In this document: positions 18,008 to 28,652 of the stretch, one piece after another
Layout: each line of letters starts with the position of its first letter
Numbering within the stretch: the stretch's first letter is position 1
DNA from: JAOUEA01 sp963821925
Lineage (GTDB): Bacteria > Actinomycetota > UBA4738 > HRBIN12
DNA length: 64,000 nt
Assembly (NCBI GenBank): GCA_963821925.1
Contig: CAWGFO010000002.1
Location: 614,448 to 678,447, forward strand
Reading direction: 5' to 3'
Notes under the pieces: generated by a model
Database searches by the model: none
The model's input: only the letters and a program-made list of their open reading frames with translations
What the model was told of the DNA's origin: nothing
Made by a program: the position numbers and the translations under genes

Positions 18008-18349
18008 ATGTTCGGACGTGACAGAGGCGGGATCGATCCCGTCACCCTGGACGACCGCCGCAAGGAGATGGTCGTGCTCGACGTGCGGGACCCCTACGAG
18101 TGGCAGGCGGGCCACATCGACGGCGCGGTGCACGTGCCCCTGTCGGCGCTCGCCGGCACGGTCGGCACGATCGACCGGGGGCGTCCCGTGGCCGTCGTCT
18201 GCCGCAGCGGGAACCGCAGCCGGGCCGCCGTGCGCTTCCTGAAGGCGAACGGCGTCGACGCGCACGACGTGTCGGGCGGGATGGTGGCATGGTCGATGCA
18301 CCAGCTGCCGATCGTGACCGACCGAGGCCGGCCCGGGACGGTGGCCTGA
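18008..18349 (+). CDS. single-domain rhodanese (sulfurtransferase)
   Basis: A 113-residue rhodanese-like protein. The active-site loop is VCRSGNRSRA with Cys65 as the persulfide-carrying residue; DVRDPYEWQAGHIDGAVHVPL is the family CH2A-type region. Such small rhodaneses move sulfane sulfur between persulfides and acceptors. The gene is six bases after the TauE stop and overlaps the downstream dioxygenase start by one base, so it belongs to the persulfide operon. It could also serve as the missing sulfur donor for the CysO-like carrier encoded 19 kb away, since the MoeB-like enzyme there lacks its own rhodanese domain (inference). Confidence 0.87.
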   Translation: MFGRDRGGIDPVTLDDRRKEMVVLDVRDPYEWQAGHIDGAVHVPLSALAGTVGTIDRGRPVAVVCRSGNRSRAAVRFLKANGVDAHDVSGGMVAWSMHQLPIVTDRGRPGTVA

Positions 18350-19752
18350 TGCGCCTGGAGCAGTTCCACCTGGAGAACCTCGGCCACGCCTCGTACCTCG
18401 TGGGCGACGAGGCGTCCGGGGAGGCGCTGATCCTGGATCCCCAGCGTGACGTACGCCGGTACCTCGAAGCCGCTCGGGCGCGCGGCCTGCGGATCGCGTA
18501 CGTGATCGACACGCACGGCCACAACGACTACCTCTCGGGGATCTCCGAGATCGTCGAGAACGTGCCCGACGTGACGGTGCTTGCGCCCTCGACGGGCGAG
18601 TACGGCTACGACCACCGCCCCGCGCGCGACGGCGAGGTCGTGGAGATGGGCGACGTCGGCTTCGAGGTCCTCCATACCCCGGGGCACACCCCCGAGCACG
18701 TGAGCCTGCTGATCCATGACCGGTCGGTGGGGGAGGAGCCGGCCGCCCTGCTCTCGGGAGGGGCGCTGCTCGTCAGTGACGTCGCGCGCCCCGACCTGCT
18801 CGGCGGTGCGGAGCAGACGCGTGAGGGCGCGGCCGCGATCTGCGAGACCCTCAAGACGAAGATCCTGACGTTGCCCGACCACGTCGAGGTCTTCCCGACG
18901 CACGTGGCCGGATCGCTCTGCGGGGGCCACATCGGCCAGCGGCTGTCGACGACGGTCGGCTACGAGCGGCGCACGAACCCGCTGCTCGCGCGCATCACGG
19001 CCGAGGACATCGTGGATCGGGGATGCCTGGACCTGACGAACCTTCCGGCCGTCCCGCCGTACTGGCCGCGGATGCGCGGACAGAACATGGCGGGCCCGGC
19101 GCGGGTGGGCACCGTGGCCGAGCCGTCCGCGCTCACCGTCGAGGCGTTCGAGAAGCTCCGCGACGGCGGGGCGGTCGTGCTCGACGGGCGGGAGCCCGAG
19201 GCGTTCGCGGGCGGGCACGTCCCGGGGTCGCTGAGCGTCGCGGTGGGCGGTTCGTTCCCGACGTGGGCGGGGACCGTGCTGCCCGAGGGCGCCGACGTGC
19301 TGCTGGTCCTGGACCGTGCGGACGACCTGATGGAGGCGACCTGGGACCTGCTCCGGATCGGGTACCGCCCGCCGGTCGGCTGGCTCGCCGACGGGATGTC
19401 GGCCTGGCGCACGTCCGGCCGCGAGATGGGTCGGCTCGACCAGGTCTCGGTGCACGAGCTCCGGCGGCTCCTCGATGAGGGCGCCGTCGACCTGCTGGAC
19501 GTCCGACAGCCGGCGGAGTGGGCCGAAGGGCACGTCGAGGGCGCGACGTTCGTGACGGGCGGGCAGCTCCCGTCCCGCCTCGACGAGGTGCCCGACGACG
19601 GCCGTCCGGTGGCCGTGATGTGCGGGAGCGGTTTCCGCTCCGTGGTCGCATCGAGCCTGCTGAAGGCCGAGGGGCGGGCCCGGGTCGTGAGCGTGGTGGG
19701 TGGCATGGACGCCTGGCGGGCCGCGGGCCTCCCGACGACCCCGGGGGAGTGA
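18349..19752 (+). CDS. persulfide dioxygenase-rhodanese fusion (CstB-like)
   Basis: A 467-residue three-domain enzyme. Residues 1-240 form a metallo-beta-lactamase persulfide dioxygenase: THGHNDY at 55-61 gives His56, His58 and Asp60, and His113 lies in HTPGHTPEH. Residues about 265-355 form a rhodanese fold without an active Cys (VLLVLDRADDL at the loop), a pseudo-domain. Residues about 365-467 form a second rhodanese with Cys425 in VAVMCGSGFRS. This matches the architecture of CstB, which oxidises persulfides to thiosulfate with Fe(II) and O2. Its place in an operon with CstR-, TauE- and rhodanese-like genes supports sulfide/persulfide detoxification. Confidence 0.88.
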   Translation: MRLEQFHLENLGHASYLVGDEASGEALILDPQRDVRRYLEAARARGLRIAYVIDTHGHNDYLSGISEIVENVPDVTVLAPSTGEYGYDHRPARDGEVVEMGDVGFEVLHTPGHTPEHVSLLIHDRSVGEEPAALLSGGALLVSDVARPDLLGGAEQTREGAAAICETLKTKILTLPDHVEVFPTHVAGSLCGGHIGQRLSTTVGYERRTNPLLARITAEDIVDRGCLDLTNLPAVPPYWPRMRGQNMAGPARVGTVAEPSALTVEAFEKLRDGGAVVLDGREPEAFAGGHVPGSLSVAVGGSFPTWAGTVLPEGADVLLVLDRADDLMEATWDLLRIGYRPPVGWLADGMSAWRTSGREMGRLDQVSVHELRRLLDEGAVDLLDVRQPAEWAEGHVEGATFVTGGQLPSRLDEVPDDGRPVAVMCGSGFRSVVASSLLKAEGRARVVSVVGGMDAWRAAGLPTTPGE

Positions 19753-19777
19753 GCGACTCGGCCGCTCGGGCGTGGCG

Positions 19778-19791
19778 GTAATCACTATTAC
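19778..19791. promoter_or_regulatory. short AT-rich inverted repeat upstream of lon
   Basis: GTAAT (19778-19782) and ATTAC (19787-19791) form an inverted repeat with a 4-base spacer, in an unusually AT-rich patch of otherwise GC-rich DNA, 76 bases before the lon start. It may be an operator or part of the lon promoter. It does not match the HspR-type HAIR sequence. The 5-base arms are short enough to occur by chance. Confidence 0.3.
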
Positions 19792-19866
19792 AACTCGGGA
19801 ATAGGAGCGACGGGGCATGCCGTTCTTGCAGGTGCACACCCGCGATCCGTCCCGAGGAGACCTGAG

Positions 19867-22214
<2,348 letters not shown>

Positions 22215-22218
<4 letters not shown>

Positions 22219-22805
22219 ACGTGACGGTGTTCGGGGCGGGCGGCCGGACCGGCCGCGGGGTGGTGGCCGAGGCCATCGCCCGCGGCCATGCGGTGACCGC
22301 GGTGGTGCGGCGTCCCCCCGACCCGCCGCTGGACCCGGCGGCGCGTATCGTCACCGGCGACGCTCGGGCCCCGGACGCCGTCGCTGCGGCGCTGGAGGGG
22401 GCGGAGGCCGTCCTGTCCGCGATGGGACCCGTGGGCGATGACCCGGGCACGGTCTACTCCGAGGCGATCGCGTCGCTCGTCGGCGCGATGGAGACCGGGG
22501 GGCCACGGCGGCTCGTGATCACGGCGAACGCGCGCGTGTTCGACGATCGTCCGCTCGCCGGCCCCTACGCGGGCGTCTCGGAGGAGCACCGCCGGGCGCT
22601 GGTGACGTTGCGGGCGAGCGGGCTCGACTGGACGGTCGTCGCGACCCCGATGCTCACGGACGAGGCGCCCGCCGGGACCTATGAGGCGGCGATCGATGCA
22701 AAAGGCGACGGCCGCGACATCGACCGCAACGATTTCGCGCACGCGGTCGTCGATGCGCTCGAGCACGAAGCGTGGATCGGGCACGCGGTCGACGTCACGA
22801 CCTAG
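22215..22805 (+). CDS. NAD(P)-binding NmrA/SDR-like protein
   Basis: A 196-residue Rossmann-fold protein. The dinucleotide-binding motif is VFGAGGRTGRGVV (about 4-16), followed by VTAVVRRP and later LVITANARVF and LDWTVVATPMLTD. This is the pattern of NmrA-like or NAD(P)H-binding atypical SDRs, which are often redox sensors or reductases of unknown substrate. The GTG start overlaps the lon stop by four bases (GTGA). It ends in a 4-base convergent overlap with the cyclase-like gene. Confidence 0.8.
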
Positions 22806-23287
22806 GGGGCGTGGTCGGCGCGACGGTGGATCGCGTACACGGCGTACGAGGTGCCGTCCAACTCGGCCGCCCCGATCGAGCCCGTCGCGAATCGCTCGAA
22901 CCCGTCGTCGCCCATCTCCACGATCACGCCGCCGGTGATCAGGGCCTGGCCCGGATCGGCGAGATCAGCGAGGGCCGCCGCCGCGCGCCCCGCGTGGCCG
23001 CCCATGGCGTCGTCGTTCGCGGTGACCTTCCCCATGTGCACGGCGCCTCGGCGGTCGTTCCGCTCGGCGATCGCGTCGAGCACGAGGTCGATCGCCGCGA
23101 CCACCTCGGGGAGCTCCGCGGTGAGCGCGTCGTCGTCGACGTGCGCCCGGCCGTCCAGACCTTCGACGGCCGACGCGAGATCGGCGGCCCGCGAACCCCT
23201 CACGACCGCGATCACGGTCAGGTGCGCGGGCTCGGTGCCGGAGATCGCGAACCCGGGGAGATGCTCGAGCTTGCGGTGGTAGACCAC
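22802..23287 (-). CDS. degenerate class III nucleotide cyclase-like domain protein
   Basis: A 161-residue protein starting at GTG 23287. The C-terminal two-thirds follows the order of class III adenylate/guanylate cyclase domains: an HMGKV element (normally G-I-H-x-G), AMGGHAGRAAAALADLADPGQALITGGV (normally GxxVNxAARLxxxAxPGxVLVS), FERFATGSIGAAELDG (normally LGxxxLKG) and YAVYAI. The first metal-binding Asp motif (FxDIxGFT) appears absent and the N-terminus is poorly conserved, so catalysis is unlikely. I infer a non-catalytic or regulatory remnant. It is convergent with the NmrA-like gene and divergent from the ABC genes. Confidence 0.5.
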   Translation of the reverse strand: MVYHRKLEHLPGFAISGTEPAHLTVIAVVRGSRAADLASAVEGLDGRAHVDDDALTAELPEVVAAIDLVLDAIAERNDRRGAVHMGKVTANDDAMGGHAGRAAAALADLADPGQALITGGVIVEMGDDGFERFATGSIGAAELDGTSYAVYAIHRRADHAP

Positions 23288-23349
23288 GACCCGAGCCTAT
23301 CCCGAGCCGGGACTATCCTTCCCCGGATGCGCCTCCCGGAAGGACCCTG

Positions 23350-24243
23350 GTGCTCGAGCTGATCGGGCTTCGACGCTCGTTCGACGACGTGGTCGCGCTC
23401 GACGACGTCTCGTTCGCGGTGCCGGAGGGGGCGATCGTGGGGTTCGTCGGTCCGAACGGCGCGGGCAAGACGACCGCGATGCGGATCGCCCTCGGGGTGC
23501 TCGAACCCGACGCGGGCGAGGTTCGCTGGCGTGGTCAGCCGGTCGACGCGCTGGCCCGCCGTCGGTTCGGCTACATGCCCGAGGAGCGCGGCCTCTACCC
23601 GAAGATGCGCGTCCGCGAGCAGCTCGTGTACCTCGCCCGACTCCACGGGCTCCCGGCGGCCCATGCCGCCCGCCGCGCGGACGAGATCGTGGCCACGATG
23701 GGCGTCGAGGAGCGGGCGGGAGACCGTGTGGAATCGCTCTCCCTCGGGAACCAGCAACGCGTGCAGCTCGCCGCGGCGCTCGTGCACGAGCCCGACGCGC
23801 TCGTCCTGGACGAGCCGTTCTCGGGCCTGGACCCGGTCGGCGTGGACGTGCTGGCAGGCGTGCTCCGGCGGCAGGCCCAGAACCACGGTGTGCCGGTCGT
23901 GTTCTCGAGCCACCAGCTCGACCTCGTGGAGCGGATCTGCGACGCGGTGGTGCTGATCGACCACGGCCGGATCGTGGCGTCGGGGACGATCGACGAGCTG
24001 CGCGCCTCGCGCGCGCGCCGGTTGCTGCGCGTCGAGGTCGTGGGCGCCGCCGACGGGTGGTACGACGCCCTCCCCGGCGTGACGCTCGAGGCCGGGGCGG
24101 ACGGCGGGGTCGTGCTCCTGCTGGACGAAGACGTCGACGAGCAGCGGGTGCTGGATCTCGCGCGCGCCTCGGGCGACGTCCTGCACTTCACGCGGGTGCG
24201 GCCGAGCCTGGCGGAGCTGTTCCGCGAGGTGGTGTCGGTGTGA
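23350..24243 (+). CDS. ABC transporter ATP-binding protein (NatA-like)
   Basis: A 297-residue ABC ATPase. Walker A is GPNGAGKTT (34-42). The signature is LSLGNQQRV, a common variant in this family. Walker B is DALVLDEPFSGLDPVG, and FSSHQLDLVE contains the switch His. The C-terminal extension (from about 225) matches the DUF4162 region. With the overlapping permease it resembles the NatAB Na+ or bacitracin-type exporters. The GTG start keeps the expected N-terminus (LELIGLRRSFDDVVALDDV). Substrate unknown. Confidence 0.87.
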   Translation: MLELIGLRRSFDDVVALDDVSFAVPEGAIVGFVGPNGAGKTTAMRIALGVLEPDAGEVRWRGQPVDALARRRFGYMPEERGLYPKMRVREQLVYLARLHGLPAAHAARRADEIVATMGVEERAGDRVESLSLGNQQRVQLAAALVHEPDALVLDEPFSGLDPVGVDVLAGVLRRQAQNHGVPVVFSSHQLDLVERICDAVVLIDHGRIVASGTIDELRASRARRLLRVEVVGAADGWYDALPGVTLEAGADGGVVLLLDEDVDEQRVLDLARASGDVLHFTRVRPSLAELFREVVSV

Positions 24244-25475
24244 GCGACATCCGACCGACCGACCGGGGGGTCTGGCGCGTCGTTGCGATGCGCGACTTCT
24301 GGGTCCGGCTGCGCGACAAAGGGTTCGTGATCTCGACCTGTATCACGCTGGCCGTGTTCTCGGTCTTCATCCTCGTGCGGGCGTACGGCGGCGGGGGCAT
24401 CCCCTCGTTCGACCTCGGGATCGTGGTGGACCCGGCCGGCGCGCAGGTGTCCGCCGCCGCGTATGCGCCCGCGCAGGCCGCCGCGGTGGCTGCGCAGGTC
24501 GAGGCGGCCGCGTCGAACGCGAGGGCAGAGGTGCGGGTCGTGGAGGTCCACCCGCCCGACGCCGGGCGGAGCCAGCTCCGCGACGGGAGCCTCGACGGCG
24601 TGCTCGCCGCGGACGGCACCCTCGAAGGCGATGCGGACGTCCCGAGCCAGCTCCGCCAGATCGTGCAGTCCGCGCTCGTCCGCGATCGGATCGTGGCGGC
24701 GCTGGAGGCGCAGGGCGCGACCGCTGCGGAGATCGACGCGGCGCTGAACGTTCCGGTCGTCGCCCTGCGGACCCTGCAGCCGCGCGACCCGAACCGGGAG
24801 GAGAACGGCGCGATCGCGTTCATCGGCGTGCTGCTCCTGTACGGGCAGCTCTTCGGGTACGGCGTGTGGGTGGCCACGGGCGTGATCGAGGAGAAGTCCT
24901 CGCGCGTGGTCGAGATCCTCCTGTCGGCGATCCGCCCGAAGCAGCTGATGGCCGGCAAGATCCTGGGCATCGGCCTGCTCGGGATCGCCCAGCTGATCTT
25001 CATCGCGGCGTTCGCGATGTCGCTCGCGGCCCTCACCGGCGCGCTGAAGCTCCCGGCGACGGCGATGGGCGCGGCGAGCCTCGTGTTGGCGTGGTTCGTG
25101 CTGGGCTTCGCGTTCTACGCGTCGCTCTTCGCGGCGGCGGGCTCGCTCGTCTCACGCATGGAGGAGCTGCAGAACGTGATCGTGCCGCTCAACCTCGTGA
25201 TCCTGGTGTCGTTCTTCATCTCGATCGGGGCCGTGCAGGACCCGGACTCGACGCTGGCCGTCGTGGCGTCGCTGCTGCCGTTCTCGGCGGCCCTGGCGAT
25301 GCCGGTCCGGATCGTCCTCGGGTCGGCCACCCTCCCGCAGATCGTGCTGTCGGTGGCGCTCCTGATCGGGTCGACGCTGCTGCTGATCCCGTTGGCGGGT
25401 CGCCTGTATGCCGGTGCCGTGCTGCGCACGGGGTCGCGGGTCAAGCTCCGCGACGCCTGGCGCTCCGCGCCCTGA
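24240..25475 (+). CDS. ABC transporter permease (NatB-like, ABC-2 type)
   Basis: A 411-residue permease with one N-terminal TM segment (about 28-46), a large extracytoplasmic region (about 50-190, rich in Ala and charged residues) and a C-terminal cluster of five to six helices. The segment VIEEKSSRVVEILLSAIRPKQL is the hallmark of NatB-type ABC-2 permeases. The GTG start overlaps the ATPase stop by four bases, so the pair forms an exporter unit. Related pairs extrude sodium or remove toxic compounds. The cargo here is unknown. Confidence 0.85.
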   Translation: MSDIRPTDRGVWRVVAMRDFWVRLRDKGFVISTCITLAVFSVFILVRAYGGGGIPSFDLGIVVDPAGAQVSAAAYAPAQAAAVAAQVEAAASNARAEVRVVEVHPPDAGRSQLRDGSLDGVLAADGTLEGDADVPSQLRQIVQSALVRDRIVAALEAQGATAAEIDAALNVPVVALRTLQPRDPNREENGAIAFIGVLLLYGQLFGYGVWVATGVIEEKSSRVVEILLSAIRPKQLMAGKILGIGLLGIAQLIFIAAFAMSLAALTGALKLPATAMGAASLVLAWFVLGFAFYASLFAAAGSLVSRMEELQNVIVPLNLVILVSFFISIGAVQDPDSTLAVVASLLPFSAALAMPVRIVLGSATLPQIVLSVALLIGSTLLLIPLAGRLYAGAVLRTGSRVKLRDAWRSAP

Positions 25476-25502
25476 AGGTCTCGGCCGGTCGTCGGTGGCG
25501 GA

Positions 25503-26180
25503 CTAGTTCCGGTTCCCCGGCATGTTCGCCTTCAGCCAGCCGAGCAGGTCCTGCGGGCTCCGTGTCTGCAGCCACACCGTCCCGGGGCCGGTGAACTCGG
25601 TCACGAGTCCCTCGGCGCCCAACACCGTCGACTTCCAGTTCCCGGCCTTGTGCACCTCGTACTTCATGCCCTCGGGGAACGCCACGATGTGCCCGGTGTC
25701 GATCGTGTAGGTCGCGCCCGCCTCGATCTCCCGCTCGATCAGCGCCCCGTAGCTCGAGACCAGCATGTCGCCCTGTCCCGTGCATCGGAGCAGGAACAGG
25801 CCCTCGCCGCTGAAGAACGTCTTCGCGCCGCCCCACTTCGTGTCGACGTCGACGGCCGGGTCGCTCGCGATCCACGAGCCCGACTGGACCATCATCGGCC
25901 GGGTGCCGTCGAGCGGCAGGTGCACCATGTCGCCGGGTAGCTTGGCGGCCACGCTCACCGTGCCGCCGGCGGCCGACGTGAACGTGTTGATGAAGAAGCT
26001 CTCGCCGCCGAGCACCGAGCGCTTCAGGCCACCGAGCATGCCGCCCCGGGAGGCCGTCGCGATCTCGATGCCGCCGCTCATCGCGGCCATCGCGCCCGCC
26101 TCGACCTCGACCGACCCACCCGGCGGGAGCGTGATCGTGCCGAACGCGAACGCGGGACCGGACTGGATGTCGACCTGCAT
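25503..26180 (-). CDS. TIGR00266/AIM24-family protein
   Basis: A 225-residue beta-rich protein that matches the TIGR00266/AIM24 family: FGTITLPPGGSVEVEAGAM, GGIEIATASRGGMLGGLKR, FFINTFTS and a Gly-rich tail (TGPGTVWLQTRS). The family is widespread in bacteria and fungi (AIM24 is mitochondrial in yeast), with no established biochemical function. The ATG at 26180 has GAGGAGG seven bases upstream. It lies on the minus strand, separate from the ABC genes, with only about 27 bases between the convergent ends. Confidence 0.85.
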   Translation of the reverse strand: MQVDIQSGPAFAFGTITLPPGGSVEVEAGAMAAMSGGIEIATASRGGMLGGLKRSVLGGESFFINTFTSAAGGTVSVAAKLPGDMVHLPLDGTRPMMVQSGSWIASDPAVDVDTKWGGAKTFFSGEGLFLLRCTGQGDMLVSSYGALIEREIEAGATYTIDTGHIVAFPEGMKYEVHKAGNWKSTVLGAEGLVTEFTGPGTVWLQTRSPQDLLGWLKANMPGNRN

Positions 26181-26236
26181 CGGTGCCTCCTCGGATCGGT
26201 TCCGGCCAGGATAGGCCGACGCGCGGGGGCCTCGCT

Positions 26237-27880
26237 CTAGGAGCCGAACTCGCGCGCGAGCGTCGGGAGCGGCACCGTCCCCAGTGCCAGCAGCCGGTCG
26301 TGGAAGTCCCGCAGGGAGAACGCGTCGCCCTCGCGTGCCTCCGCATCCGTGCGGGCCTTCTCGATCTCGATCATGCCCGTCATGTAGCTGAGTGCCTGCG
26401 CGGGCATCGCGATGTAGCGGTCGATCTCGATCTCGGCGTCCGTGCGGGGCACCCCGCCGTCCTGGAGCTTCGCGATCGCGCGCTCGCGATCCCACCCCAG
26501 CGCGTGCAGGCCGGTGTCGGTGATCAGCCGACCCGCGCGCAGGGCCTGGTTCTCGAGCATCCCGAGCCGCTCCCAGTCGTCGAGGTACAGGCCCATCTCG
26601 TCGGCGAGACGTTCCGCGTACAGGCCCCAGCCCTCCGTGAAGGCGGCGCCCGCAAGGATCCCGCCGAACCGCCGGAGCTTCGGGAGACCGTCGGCCTCCT
26701 GTTCGAGCGCGATCTGGAAATGGTGCCCCGGGTTCGCCTCGTGGAACGTCACGCCCGCGATCGAGTGCAGCTCGCGGCTCGGCAGGTCGTACGTGTTGAT
26801 GTAGTAGACGCCCGGACGCGAACCGTCCTCGGTCGGCGGGTTGTAGAAGGCCATCGGCATGTCCGCCTCGCGGAAGGCCTCGACCGCGCGCACCTCGCAG
26901 TTCGACGACGGGAGCCGTCCGAACCACGGGGCGGCCGAGTCCCAGCTGCGCCGCACCTGGTCCTCGACGATCGCGACGAGCGCCTCGGGGCTGTCGGCGG
27001 CGTCGGCGCCGCTCGCCTTGTAGGCCGCGAGGGCCTCTGAGGACGAGGCGTAGCCGAGCGTCCCGGCGATCCGGTGCCGTTCTTCCTGGATCGCGTCGAA
27101 CCGCGCGTTCCCGAGCTCGTGCACCTCGCGAGGGTCGAGCGGGAGCGAGGTCCACGACAGGACCTCGGCCTCGTACATCGCCTCGCCGTCGGGGAGCGAC
27201 GACAGACCGAGCGTCTCGGTGGCGTGCGGCAGGTAGTCGCGGAGCGCGTCCAGGAAGTCCTCGTACGCGGGATTCACGACGTCGCGGACGGCCGCGGCGA
27301 TCCGCTCGCGGGCGGCGTCGTCGGCCGCCGGCATCATCGCCGGCGAGTCCTCGGCCGCAAGCGCGAGGAGCCGCTCCACCTGTCCGATCGATCGCACGGC
27401 CACGACGCGCGGCGCGGTCACGCCCGCCGCGATCCCGTCCCGCCCGACCTCGGCCCACGCCTCGAGGTACGCGGGGAAGGCACGCAGGCGCGCCTCGTAG
27501 CGATCGAGCCGCTCGGGCGTGTCGGCCTGCTGGTACGACGCGATCTCGCCGAGCGCCTGCCCCGGGCCCCACAGGTGGTTCGCGAAGCTCAGCCGGTCGG
27601 TGCGGTGCTCGAGCCCCGCCAGGAACCGCCGGGCGATCGCCTCCACCACGTCGAGCGTCGTGCGGCGTGTCCCGTCGAGGGCGTCGCGGTCGATCGCGGT
27701 CGCCTCGGTCAGCGCCGCCCGGTGCACGGCCTCGCCGGCGACGCGGCCGGCCTCGCTCGGGTCGGGCAGCCGGTCGTCGTAGCGCTCGTCGCCCACGGAT
27801 GTCCCGAGCGTCGGTTCGAGTTCGAGCAGTTCGTCCCAGTAGCGGTCGACCAGCGCGTCGGTGCGAGTCGTCTCGTCCAT
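26237..27880 (-). CDS. DUF885 family putative metallopeptidase
   Basis: A 547-residue protein of the DUF885 family. The zinc-peptidase-like motif HEANPGHH lies at 380-387 (His380, Glu381, His386), followed downstream by TEGWGLYAERLADEMG, a typical family block that would supply the third ligand Glu. Only a few DUF885 proteins are characterised; they act as carboxypeptidases or dipeptidases. There is no signal peptide at the chosen ATG 27880, so it is probably cytoplasmic. The frame stays open upstream into the SDR gene region, but this does not look like coding sequence. Confidence 0.82.
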   Translation of the reverse strand: MDETTRTDALVDRYWDELLELEPTLGTSVGDERYDDRLPDPSEAGRVAGEAVHRAALTEATAIDRDALDGTRRTTLDVVEAIARRFLAGLEHRTDRLSFANHLWGPGQALGEIASYQQADTPERLDRYEARLRAFPAYLEAWAEVGRDGIAAGVTAPRVVAVRSIGQVERLLALAAEDSPAMMPAADDAARERIAAAVRDVVNPAYEDFLDALRDYLPHATETLGLSSLPDGEAMYEAEVLSWTSLPLDPREVHELGNARFDAIQEERHRIAGTLGYASSSEALAAYKASGADAADSPEALVAIVEDQVRRSWDSAAPWFGRLPSSNCEVRAVEAFREADMPMAFYNPPTEDGSRPGVYYINTYDLPSRELHSIAGVTFHEANPGHHFQIALEQEADGLPKLRRFGGILAGAAFTEGWGLYAERLADEMGLYLDDWERLGMLENQALRAGRLITDTGLHALGWDRERAIAKLQDGGVPRTDAEIEIDRYIAMPAQALSYMTGMIEIEKARTDAEAREGDAFSLRDFHDRLLALGTVPLPTLAREFGS

Positions 27881-27897
27881 GGTTCCCCCGGATCGGC

Positions 27898-28626
27898 CTA
27901 CAGGAGCCCCAGGGTACCGGCGCCGTCGATACGTAGGGCCGTGCCGCTCACGTTGTTGGCGGGCTCCGAGCACAGGAATGCCACGACGCGCCCGAAGTCG
28001 TCGGGATCGCCGAGACGGCCCTCGTGGCCGAGCTCCTTCACACGGTCCGTGGCGTGCAGTCCGGGACAGACGAGGTTCACCGTGATGCCGTCGTCGATCA
28101 GGTCGGGCGCGGCCGACTTCGCCCACGCCCACAGGCCCGTACGGGCGACGTTCGAGTAGGCGAGGTCGGGGATCGGCTGCTGGAGCGCGTTCGACGTGAT
28201 GAAGCAGATCCTGCCCCATCGCGCGGCGCGCAGGCGGGGGAGCGCCGCGAGGGCCAGGCGGATCGAGGTCTGCAGGTTCGCGTTCAGGGCGGCGGCGAGC
28301 TCGGTGTCGTCGACCTCGAGCGCGCGCGCCTTGGGCGGCCCACCGGCGTTGGCCACCACGATGTGGATCGACCCGAACCGCGCCACGGTCTCCTCGACGA
28401 GGCGCGCCGGAGCCTCGGGGTCGGTCACGTCGGCGACGATCCCTTCGAGCCGGCCGGCGCCCTCGCCGGCGGGGGCGCCCTCGACCGCGGCGCGGAGCCG
28501 CGCTTCGTCGCGCCCGCAGATCAGGACGTTCGCACCCTCGCGCGCGAGGGCGTACGCCGCACCACGTCCGAGGCCCTTCGAGGCCGCCGTGACCAGCGCT
28601 GCCTTCCCCTCGACCCCGAGTTCCAT
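27898..28626 (-). CDS. SDR-family oxidoreductase with altered catalytic motif
   Basis: A 242-residue short-chain dehydrogenase/reductase. The cofactor motif is TAASKGLGRG (about 13-22), the NAG motif is VVANAGG, and the active-site Ser region is ITSNALQQ. The usual YxxxK is replaced: the Tyr is followed by SNVAR, so the catalytic Lys at +4 is Ala. Related atypical SDRs share the SN-x-x-R pattern, so this may still be active in a different way, but the chemistry is uncertain. The ATG (28626) lies 27 bases from the divergently transcribed glycosidase-like gene. Cofactor preference is not evident. Confidence 0.8.
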   Translation of the reverse strand: MELGVEGKAALVTAASKGLGRGAAYALAREGANVLICGRDEARLRAAVEGAPAGEGAGRLEGIVADVTDPEAPARLVEETVARFGSIHIVVANAGGPPKARALEVDDTELAAALNANLQTSIRLALAALPRLRAARWGRICFITSNALQQPIPDLAYSNVARTGLWAWAKSAAPDLIDDGITVNLVCPGLHATDRVKELGHEGRLGDPDDFGRVVAFLCSEPANNVSGTALRIDGAGTLGLL

Positions 28627-28652
28627 GCGGGCGACGATACCCTGGAGGGGTC

